From JAWXCM01 sp034408745 (GTDB lineage: Bacteria; Acidobacteriota; Terriglobia; Bryobacterales; Bryobacteraceae): a stretch of DNA of 21,968 nt. The notes under the pieces were generated by a model. The model saw nothing but the letters and a program-made list of their open reading frames with translations. It ran no database searches and had not been told where the DNA came from. The stretch's first letter is position 1; every line of letters begins with the position of its first letter. The DNA lies in contig JAWXCM010000372.1 of assembly GCA_034408745.1 (NCBI GenBank), forward strand, positions 1 to 21,968, given 5' to 3'. Below are positions 16,875 through 21,968 of the stretch, piece after piece. The position numbers and the translations under genes were made by a program.

Positions 16875-17226
16875 CCTGAGTGCACAGCCCTGGGCTTCGC
16901 CCTCGGCTGCGTGGAATAGTCTTCAGGCAGCGACACAGCAAAACGGCGGACACCGCGACCATCCCTCGAGCCTCCAACACTCGACCACCTCAAGAGCATC
17001 GACTGGAAAGCCCGCCATGCCGAACGGATTCTAAGCCAGGGCTCGGCAACGGGTCGAGCATCATGCGGCAAAGTGGAAGCCTGGCACAATCCGACTTGCG
17101 GAGACTGATCTGGCAGCACTCGCGCTGGAACCCGCTCGGATAAAGTGCAGTATGCTGCCGCACAGCAGTGTGCAGGCCAGGCGCTGCGGGCTTCTGGACC
17201 GCCGGCCAGACTGCTGGACTGGCCGT
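16875..17226. other. 352-bp stretch without a convincing gene
   Basis: No reading frame on either strand gives a recognisable product. The stretch separates the hicB area from the DUF433/DUF5615 pair and must contain that pair's promoter, but no clear -35/-10 pair was identified. Confidence 0.5.
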
Positions 17227-17457
17227 ATGTTTGATCGGATCACGTTCGACTCCGCGGTTATGGGAGGGCGCGCCTGCATACGTGGGATGCGAATTACCGT
17301 GGCGCTTGTCGTCAATCTGGTGGCGAACGGAATGTCCACGCAGGACATCATCGGCGAGTATCCCGAGCTTGAGGCCGAGGACATACGCCAGTGCCTGCAA
17401 TACGCCTCGGCGCTGGCGAACGAACAGATCGGTTTCTTCAAGAGCCCTGCCGCCTGA
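17227..17457 (+). CDS. DUF433 domain antitoxin (VapB45-like)
   Basis: The 76-residue product MFDRITFDSAVMGGRACIRG, then MRITVALVVNLVANGMSTQDIIGEYPELEAEDIRQCLQYA, is a typical DUF433 protein: a short N-terminal strand with GRACIRGMRI, then a small helix-turn-helix. Such proteins pair with DUF5615 PIN-like toxins in the VapBC45-type module. ATG 17227 is chosen because the family starts there; the frame is open to 17152 but that extension looks random. No strong SD is present. The stop (17455-17457) overlaps the probable CTG start of the next gene, which indicates coupling. Confidence 0.9.
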   Translation: MFDRITFDSAVMGGRACIRGMRITVALVVNLVANGMSTQDIIGEYPELEAEDIRQCLQYASALANEQIGFFKSPAA

Positions 17458-17822
17458 GATTCCTGGCCGACATGGGCGTTTCGCTCACCACGGTGGAGGC
17501 ACTGTGCACATCGGATCATGACGCAGTCCATCTTCGCGACGAAGGTCTTATTCGTCTTCCCGATCCTGAGATCGCGGCTAAAGCCGTGGCTGAGGGCAGA
17601 ATTGTGCTCACATTCGATCTGGATTTCGGAGACATTCTCGCGACCGCCCACAGCGAGGCTCCCAGCGTCATTATATTTCGGCTACGAAATCAAACGCCCT
17701 CCGCGGTGAATCCGCGACGTTTTCGTGTGATTTCCGACTGCGCGGCCGAGTTGGCAAGCGGAGCCATCGTTCTCGTTGAGGACGAAGGCTTCCGCGTCCG
17801 GCGACTGCCGATCCGCCCGTGA
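17454..17822 (+). CDS. DUF5615 PIN-like toxin (VapC45/Mut7-C-like RNase)
   Basis: The product has about 122 residues. LRFLADMGVSLTTVEALCTS holds the first conserved Asp, HDAVHLRDEGLIRLPDPEIA the next, and VLTFDLDFGDIL the acidic cluster; SVIIFRLRN and a C-terminal GAIVLVEDEGFRVRRLPI complete the family pattern. PIN-like RNases of this group are neutralised by the DUF433 partner. No ATG lies at the expected start: the codon there is CTG at 17454, overlapping the upstream TGA (CTGA) exactly where ATGA would be expected. The only in-frame ATGs are at 17391, inside the antitoxin gene, and 17475, which would remove the catalytic Asp. Translation from CTG or from 17391 is possible; either way expression may be low. 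Confidence 0.82.
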   Translation: MRFLADMGVSLTTVEALCTSDHDAVHLRDEGLIRLPDPEIAAKAVAEGRIVLTFDLDFGDILATAHSEAPSVIIFRLRNQTPSAVNPRRFRVISDCAAELASGAIVLVEDEGFRVRRLPIRP

Positions 17823-17971
17823 TGTCGAGCGTTCCGCAACGCCGCCCCTCGTGCGCAGTAGCCCCCTTCTTCAGCATCACGGATCTCGAAGATCCAGCTC
17901 CATGAATTCAGGATACCCAACAGTGGCATGGGCAGGGTTTGCCAAGGGATCGCGTCCGAGTGGCCGACGAT

Positions 17972-18026
17972 GCGCGATCAAATCCGCTCCGAGCCGTTCA
18001 CGTTAGCGACTCGCGCGTTATACGTC
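17972..18026 (-). repeat. Dispersed accessory-region repeat, copy 4
   Basis: Shares an identical 24-bp block with copy 1 and ends 8 bp from the vapC stop codon. GCGCGA at 17972 can pair with TCGCGC at 18011-18016, and CGCT with AGCG inside, giving an interrupted stem with an unequal internal loop. Read on the minus strand it follows vapC, the position an attC site would take. Confidence 0.75.
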
Positions 18027-18033
18027 CGGACGC

Positions 18034-18411
18034 TCAATCGAAGAATGTGAGCTCTGGCATCGGGTAGTGTTTGCGATTACGCGTCCAGAGCCGTGCACCA
18101 TTCCCGACGGCACTCGCTGCGATCAGAGCGTCACCGAGTTCCACAGAGTGGCTCTTGCGGTATCGTCGGAGGTATTCGCCAGCCTTCTTGCCGACAGAAG
18201 AATCGGTAGGCGAGCAGACGAGCGCCTGAAAAAGGTCTTCCAGTACACCATGTTCGGAAGGCCGCGCACCGGCCCAAAGTTCGGCTGCTGTGACAGGGGA
18301 AAAGAGGATCAGAGCTTCGGAATCGCTGAGTTGTGCCCACTTCGACACGATCTCGGCGTTCCGCCCTCTGGAAACTTCGATCAGAATGTCGGAATCCACC
18401 AGAACGGTCAT
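18034..18411 (-). CDS. vapC: VapC PIN-domain toxin
   Basis: The 125-residue PIN-domain ribonuclease has its acidic residues in place: VDSDILIE (Asp6, Asp8), AELWAGA (Glu44), LGDALIAASA (Asp94), and WTRNRKHYPM with Asn112 where Asp or Asn is usual. VapC enzymes cleave tRNA or rRNA when released from VapB. The ATG overlaps the vapB stop (ATGA at 18408-18411), so the pair is antitoxin-first and coupled. Nothing suggests loss of function. The 3' end is followed after a few bases by dispersed repeat copy 4. Confidence 0.94.
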   Translation of the reverse strand: MTVLVDSDILIEVSRGRNAEIVSKWAQLSDSEALILFSPVTAAELWAGARPSEHGVLEDLFQALVCSPTDSSVGKKAGEYLRRYRKSHSVELGDALIAASAVGNGARLWTRNRKHYPMPELTFFD

Positions 18412-18665
18412 CGGTCTTTCAACCTGTCAATTCTTGAACCGCTTCGGAGCGCACGGACCTCATCAATGCTGTCGGAGTGTTCCGCTCGACTCTTTCGGAT
18501 CCCCACGAAGCGTTGCATGGCCTCCCTGCGCTGGTCGTGGTCACCGACGTAGCGTTGACGCACAGCCTCGCGGACCAATTCAGACACGGTTGTTTTTTCA
18601 CGTCGCGCGCGGGCGTGGAGCGCTCCCCACAAGTGATCATCCAAATACAACTGCGTCCGTCTCAT
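18408..18665 (-). CDS. vapB: VapB ribbon-helix-helix antitoxin
   Basis: The 85-residue product begins MRRTQLYLDDHLWGALHARA, then RREKTTVSELVREAVRQRYV, a clear RHH DNA-binding domain (CopG/Arc type). The C-terminal part (about 45-85) should thread into VapC. ATG 18665 is chosen because the RHH strand starts there and because a perfect palindrome with a -10-like core directly abuts it; the longer in-frame start at 18719 would translate through the operator. The gene probably represses itself together with VapC. Confidence 0.92.
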   Translation of the reverse strand: MRRTQLYLDDHLWGALHARARREKTTVSELVREAVRQRYVGDHDQRREAMQRFVGIRKSRAEHSDSIDEVRALRSGSRIDRLKDR

Positions 18666-18682
18666 GATGTATATTATACATC
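18666..18682 (-). promoter_or_regulatory. vapBC operator/promoter palindrome abutting the start codon
   Basis: GATGTATA-T-TATACATC on the + strand is a perfect 8+1+8 palindrome touching the vapB ATG. Read on the minus strand it contains TATAAT, ending 7 bases before the ATG, so it is a near-consensus -10 that would start transcription at or next to the A of ATG. The message would then be leaderless. No clear -35 is seen. RHH antitoxins commonly bind such palindromes, so repression by overlap is the natural reading. Confidence 0.8.
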
Positions 18683-18711
18683 GCGACATGCCACCCACCG
18701 ACCGGAACGGG

Positions 18712-18739
18712 GGGGACAAAACCTCGCGACACTGTCCCC
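18712..18739. repeat. REP-like palindrome GGGGACA-N14-TGTCCCC
   Basis: GGGGACA (18712-18718) and TGTCCCC (18733-18739) are perfect inverted arms around 14 bases. GGGGAC...GTCCCC ends are typical of REP elements linked to RAYT (IS200-like) transposases. No transposase is near. It may also act as a transcription barrier upstream of vapB. Confidence 0.5.
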
Positions 18740-19014
18740 GCTCACGCCAGGTTCCAGATCAGCGGAGCGGGCGTTTCTCGTCAACTTGGAAGGCTTGGCA
18801 CGAGTCGACTTCCCATTGCTAAGCTGGCTGAAATGACAGACGGATGGAAACGTAACTCGACCGCTTCGAGAAAGGCGCTGAAGAAGAAATCGAGGCCCTT
18901 CATATGAAACACCGCGAAGCTGATCGCCGAGCACGACTTATCGTCACGATATCCGGGTCAGGTGTGCTCCGTAGACAAAATGGGGGAGCGGGCATCTGAT
19001 ACGCTGACGGTTTT
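18740..19014. other. Non-coding gap between vapBC and the DUF3800 locus
   Basis: No recognisable gene. A 24-codon ORF from ATG 18833 (MTDGWKRNSTASRKALKKKS) is basic and short and has no support beyond being open. The promoter for the downstream 122-residue gene must lie here, but none is clear. Confidence 0.45.
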
Positions 19015-19383
19015 ATGGACCCGATCCTGACGACGATCCTCTCCACCGTGGGCGTTACGGCCCTGAAAAAGGCGCTCGAGGAAGCAATGACGCGGCTGCT
19101 AAAGAACGAGAAGCCCACCGTCACCGAAAGAGAGAAACACGCCATCGCTGAAACGGCGCAGAAGATGGTGCGGGCTGCCACGATGGACGACGTGAAGGCC
19201 TATAGCCCAACATACCTGGCCATCGAGGACAGGATCTCAAGACCCGGGCCACGTGGAGGTGCGGCAAAGAAGACGGCCGCGAAACGTGCACCGGCCAGGA
19301 AAATCGCCTCCAAAAAGGCCCCTGCAAAAAAGTCGCCAACGAGAACGGTTGGCGCGAAAAAGACGGCTGCTAAGAAGCGTTAG
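19015..19383 (+). CDS. Small protein with histone-H1-like Lys/Ala/Pro-rich tail
   Basis: The 122-residue product has two parts. Residues 1-80 (MDPILTTILSTVGVTALKKA, LEEAMTRLLKNEKPTVTERE and on to SPTYLAIEDRIS) look helical and soluble, with no recognised family. Residues about 84-122 are a low-complexity basic tail made of AAKKTAAKR, APARKIASKK, APAKKSPTR and AKKTAAKKR, similar in style to histone H1, AlgP or Hc1 tails that bind nucleic acid. The gene ends at TAG 19381-19383, and an AGGA overlapping that stop probably serves the DUF3800 gene that follows. No SD is seen before the ATG. A role as a nucleic-acid tether for its partner is inference. Confidence 0.7.
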   Translation: MDPILTTILSTVGVTALKKALEEAMTRLLKNEKPTVTEREKHAIAETAQKMVRAATMDDVKAYSPTYLAIEDRISRPGPRGGAAKKTAAKRAPARKIASKKAPAKKSPTRTVGAKKTAAKKR

Positions 19384-19396
19384 GATCACCAATCCG

Positions 19397-20248
19397 GTGC
19401 TGCACGCGTACCTCGACGAGAGCCATGACGCGAAGACCGAGCGGGTCTTTGCGGTGGCGGCTGTCTTCGGCTCAGACGAGCAATGGGCGGGGCTTAAGGC
19501 GAAGTGGCTCGCGCGTGCCGGCGCTTGCGTCTTCCACGCGGCAGATTGTGAGGCTGGCCGGAAGGCATTCGCCGGACGGTCACGCGAGGATAACCAGGCG
19601 CTGTACGCCGACCTTGTCAGAATCTTGGCCGATTCCCATCTCATCGGCTTCGGCTCCGTGATGGATCTGAAGGGATATAACGAGTTCTTTCCTGATCGGC
19701 CCAGGGAAATTCCTTACTTCCGATGTTTCCGCGATGTTGTAGCTCAGTGCGGCGAGTGGACCGCGCAATGTGTGCCTCGGGACATGCTGACGGTGCATAT
19801 CGATCGGCGCTTCGAGACCGATTACAACGCGAAGGTGCTGTTTAGCTACTTCGTGACGACCCCGGAATGGGAACACGGCAAATTCCTAAACCCAGAGATG
19901 GACATTGCTGACCGTTTCAAGATCGGAATCCAGGTCGCCGATCTGTATGTGCGCGAGGTAATGAAACATTTCGAGAATCAGCTGTCGCCGGAGCCGCGGC
20001 CGACGCGGCGGTCTATGCGGACCCTGCTAGCGTCGAAGCGATTTGGGGCCGACTTCCACACCAGAGAATTCTTCGAGAGCTTCCACGGGCAGTTTGACCG
20101 CCTGGCTGATGGGGCGGGCATGTCTGCGATTGAGTATGAACAGTGGCTCCTTCGCACCGGCCAGGCTGACTCGATGTCATCACGGAATCGGTATTTGATC
20201 GAAACTACCCCAAAGCGAGAGGGGGCCCTCGGCGATGGACCTATCTGA
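19397..20248 (+). CDS. DUF3800 family protein (putative nuclease-like fold)
   Basis: The 283-residue product opens with the DUF3800 signature HAYLDESHDAKTERVFAVAA (conserved Asp and Glu) and later has FKIGIQVADLYVREVMKHFE, matching the conserved Q-x-A-D-L segment. DUF3800 proteins are widespread in accessory regions and have been suggested to have an RNase-H-like fold; no reaction is established. GTG 19397 is preferred: it puts the start just before HAYLDES and has AGGA at 19382-19385. The frame is open to ATG 19253, but that extension is a shifted reading of the upstream basic tail. It is 13 bp downstream of the small basic protein gene, so the two form a likely operon. Confidence 0.85.
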   Translation: MLHAYLDESHDAKTERVFAVAAVFGSDEQWAGLKAKWLARAGACVFHAADCEAGRKAFAGRSREDNQALYADLVRILADSHLIGFGSVMDLKGYNEFFPDRPREIPYFRCFRDVVAQCGEWTAQCVPRDMLTVHIDRRFETDYNAKVLFSYFVTTPEWEHGKFLNPEMDIADRFKIGIQVADLYVREVMKHFENQLSPEPRPTRRSMRTLLASKRFGADFHTREFFESFHGQFDRLADGAGMSAIEYEQWLLRTGQADSMSSRNRYLIETTPKREGALGDGPI

Positions 20249-20315
20249 CGCTAAGGCGTACTTGGCCGTGATCCCGCGCGGAAGAGTTGAACGTGAAGGT
20301 GCCGTCTGCATGTGA
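20235..20315 (+). CDS. Possible 26-residue peptide overlapping the DUF3800 end
   Basis: ATG 20235 to TGA 20313-20315 reads MDLSDAKAYLAVIPRGRVER then EGAVCM. A purine-rich GAGAGGGGG (about 20217-20225) lies upstream. It could be a genuine short ORF or the start of a decayed gene; there is no homology to support it. Confidence 0.2.
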   Translation: MDLSDAKAYLAVIPRGRVEREGAVCM

Positions 20316-20473
20316 ATCTCCTTCTGCTTGTTGAGAACGCACCATCGCAATCTCTCGATGCCACGTCACGGGCAAGGGAGCGGGTTATAGCGTTTTGTCT
20401 CGCCGGGAAGGCCGAAGGCCGGAGAGTAAGCGTAATTGACCCTCGCAACCTGACACGCGACGAGCCATCCTGA
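20312..20473 (+). CDS. Possible 53-residue ORF between DUF3800 and AlbA_2 genes
   Basis: GTG 20312 overlaps the stop of the preceding short ORF and runs to TGA 20471-20473. The product (VNLLLLVENAPSQSLDATSR, then ARERVIAFCLAGKAEGRRVS, then VIDPRNLTRDEPS) has ordinary amino-acid composition and could be a small helix-rich protein or a fragment of a larger lost gene. No family is recognised and there is no SD. The rest of the 336-bp gap (20474-20584) holds an AAAGGAGGAAG at 20504-20514 that is not followed by a usable start codon, and an inverted repeat. Confidence 0.25.
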   Translation: MNLLLLVENAPSQSLDATSRARERVIAFCLAGKAEGRRVSVIDPRNLTRDEPS

Positions 20474-20526
20474 CGAGAGGTCGTTGGCGCGCTTCGAGGC
20501 TCTAAAGGAGGAAGTCTGCTGATCGC

Positions 20527-20556
20527 GCCGGACCGACGGGCAGAACCACGTCCGGC
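20527..20556. promoter_or_regulatory. Inverted repeat just upstream of the AlbA_2 gene
   Basis: GCCGGAC (20527-20533) and GTCCGGC (20550-20556) are perfect inverted arms with a 16-base spacer, ending 28 bp before ATG 20585. It may be an operator or an mRNA hairpin. There is no T tract. Confidence 0.45.
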
Positions 20557-20584
20557 TCATGGGATAACCTGAATCTCAGCGCTC

Positions 20585-21808
20585 ATGTCGCTCCTCTACA
20601 AACCTCTTGAGACCATAACGTCCGCTGATCTTAAAGGATTGATAGATAACGGCGTCCGGGAAAGCCTCTATATCGAATACAAGACCGAGGTCTTCGACAA
20701 ACGGGACGCGAAGAAGCGTATGCAATTTCTGGGCAGCATTTCTGGTTTCGCGAATGCGTCGGGAGGCGATCTCCTCATCGGAGTCGAAGCACAGGACGGC
20801 GTGCCCGTGGCCCTCCCCGGCATCGACGATGCAGTATTCGAACAAGAGAAGCTGCGAATCCTAGCGGTAGTCGGCTCGAGTATCCAGCCGTCAATGTTGA
20901 AGGACCTTCACGAGGTGCCCGTCTCAGAAGGTCGGCGCGTGCTTATCATTAGGATTCCTCGCAGCTGGAATCCGCCTCACGGCATTGAAAATGATGGCCA
21001 CTATCATTTCTATCAACGGCACTCAGCCGGGAGGAGCCCGATGACGCTGGATGAACTGCGCATGTCTTTTACTCTCGCCGCAGGTGTGCCCGAGAGAATG
21101 CGTCAGTTCCACGCTTCCAGAATCGCGTGGCTCAAGGAGCCGCGCTCGCCGGGATATTGGCAGAAACCCGCGTTCGTGATGCACATCCTGCCGTTTTCCG
21201 GAATGATGGGCATGGCAACGGCAAACTTTTCGAATAAACACGCAATGTGGTTGCTCAGCCCCATTTCTAACAGGGACCAGAACATGCAGCAGGATGGCGG
21301 TGTTCTACGCTACAACGCCGATGGGCCATTACGAACACCGGCGGGCGGTGACAACTGGCATACGCAACTATTCAGGAACGGTGCCTTGGAGCATGCGGGA
21401 GCCGAGCCTTACATAAGCGCCGAGGGTAGCGGAGTCGTTCTCGCATGGACTTTACAGACGACGCTCGTGAACATCATCCCCCGTTATATCCGCGCGTTAG
21501 CAACGTTCGGCGTCACGCCGCCCATGCTGATTGTTTCGTCGTTAATCAATGTCCCGGGCGTTAAGCTTTGGCAAGGCAAAGGCTACGCTTGTCATCCGCT
21601 GAGCCGGGAAGGCATAGATCGAGAGAACGTGTTGCTTCCGGAGATTTTGTTTACTGGAACAGGTGACGAGCCGCCCGCGAAGCTCTTGAAGCCGATGTTT
21701 GACGGACTGTGGAATGCGGCTGGACTCGATAGGTGTCCCTACTACGGCAAGGACGGGCAATGGGATATCGACGAAAACTGGCTGGATGATCCCGACCGCC
21801 CGTACTAA
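20585..21808 (+). CDS. AlbA_2 (Schlafen-type) putative ATP-binding domain protein
   Basis: The 407-residue product has an N-terminal AlbA_2/Schlafen-like domain (about 14-155): ESLYIEYKTEVF with the conserved Glu31/Lys33 pair, SISGFANASGGDLLIGVEAQ, then RVLIIRIPRSWNPPH and HYHFYQRHSAGRSPMTLDEL. Residues about 160-407 form a second domain with no recognised family, rich in Trp and Pro. AlbA_2 domains occur in putative transcription regulators and in phage-defence and stress-island proteins. An in-frame TGA lies five codons upstream, so ATG 20585 is the earliest start; its SD is weak. It lies 336 bp downstream of the DUF3800 gene on the same strand, so co-transcription is possible but not shown. 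Confidence 0.82.
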   Translation: MSLLYKPLETITSADLKGLIDNGVRESLYIEYKTEVFDKRDAKKRMQFLGSISGFANASGGDLLIGVEAQDGVPVALPGIDDAVFEQEKLRILAVVGSSIQPSMLKDLHEVPVSEGRRVLIIRIPRSWNPPHGIENDGHYHFYQRHSAGRSPMTLDELRMSFTLAAGVPERMRQFHASRIAWLKEPRSPGYWQKPAFVMHILPFSGMMGMATANFSNKHAMWLLSPISNRDQNMQQDGGVLRYNADGPLRTPAGGDNWHTQLFRNGALEHAGAEPYISAEGSGVVLAWTLQTTLVNIIPRYIRALATFGVTPPMLIVSSLINVPGVKLWQGKGYACHPLSREGIDRENVLLPEILFTGTGDEPPAKLLKPMFDGLWNAAGLDRCPYYGKDGQWDIDENWLDDPDRPY

Positions 21809-21849
21809 ATCGACATAGTAGGCTGTCGCCAGCTTTCCCTGTCACACCA

Positions 21850-21873
21850 CCGGACATGCGGGTCCGCATCCGG
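21850..21873 (-). other. Hairpin resembling a group II intron structural element
   Basis: CCGGA-CA-TGCG-GGTC-CGCA-TCCGG forms a 9-bp stem with a 2-base bulge and 4-base loop. On the minus strand it reads GAACCGCCGGATGCGGACCC and then CGCATGTCCGGTGGTGTG, similar from memory to the GAGCCG...ACGGTTC stem found upstream of reverse-transcriptase ORFs in bacterial group II introns. No intron ORF is in the window, so at most this is a fragment or the edge of an element. Confidence 0.25.
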
Positions 21874-21910
21874 CGGTTCGGCGGGTTGAAACGCGCTTTG
21901 TGATTGCGGA

Positions 21911-21968
21911 CCACTTGGACGTACAGTCGCCATGTCGTACGCATGCTCGGTCCCGGATCGCCGCAGGC
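21911..21968 (+). repeat. Dispersed accessory-region repeat, copy 5 (runs to window end)
   Basis: Combines the block shared with copy 2 (21911-21932) and the block shared with copy 3 (21931-21960), and its start also matches the reverse complement of copy 1 (CCACTTGGACGT versus CCACTTTGACGT). It therefore links all copies into one family. It lies about 100 bp 3' of the AlbA_2 gene on the same strand and may continue beyond the window. Confidence 0.75.

Noticed and set aside
16748..17119. 123-codon minus-strand frame upstream of hicB
   Set aside because: Composition is typical of a chance frame in high-GC DNA, with no motif or ribosome-binding site.
14771..18026. Confirmed integron cassette array
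   Set aside because: No integrase in the window, core sites mismatch the consensus, orientations are mixed and the interval between copies 1 and 4 would be an unusually long cassette; kept only as a hypothesis.
19253..19396. Arg-rich N-terminal extension of the DUF3800 protein
   Set aside because: It is a frame-shifted reading of the Lys/Ala-rich tail of the preceding gene; the family starts at about HAYLDES.

Overview
The window looks like a chromosomal segment of an acidobacterium, most likely of the Bryobacterales/Solibacter type. This is inferred from gene content and high GC, not from a search. The clearest markers are a very large Oar-like TonB-dependent receptor with an N-terminal carboxypeptidase-regulatory-like domain, and a divergently encoded one-membrane-span regulator of the kind abundant in Solibacter-like genomes.

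Positions 1-14622 carry ordinary metabolic genes with tight spacing. The left edge holds the 3' end of a TPR gene built from almost identical 120-bp units. Glutaminyl-tRNA synthetase and a NodU/CmcH-type carbamoyltransferase follow on the + strand, 3 bp apart. A convergent minus-strand operon reads receptor (10027 to 6485), secreted GH42-like glycoside hydrolase (6473 to 4275), cupin (4229 to 3900). The divergent membrane regulator starts at 10129, and three helically phased TGAAASG repeats lie between it and the receptor. A second minus-strand operon reads Zn-type cation diffusion facilitator, isopropylmalate/isocitrate-dehydrogenase-family enzyme, exported beta-propeller protein. Its genes abut or nearly abut.

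Positions 14623-18740 form a toxin-antitoxin island. It holds brnT-brnA, an intact hicB next to a broken hicA, a separate 54-codon ORF that looks like the start of a hicB joined to the end of a hicA, a DUF433/DUF5615 pair, and vapB-vapC. Long stretches between them hold no convincing gene. Five related, roughly 50-60-bp partly palindromic repeats are scattered here and at the right end of the window. Two sit just 3' of a gene on the same strand, as integron attC sites would, but their core motifs are imperfect and no integrase is visible.

Positions 19015-21808 hold the most promising candidate for an undescribed system. A small protein with a histone-H1-like Lys/Ala/Pro tail is coupled to a DUF3800 protein, followed downstream by an AlbA_2 (Schlafen-type) putative ATP-binding protein. 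The neighbourhood suggests a defence or stress role; the function is not established.

No rRNA, tRNA, CRISPR array or complete insertion sequence was recognised.
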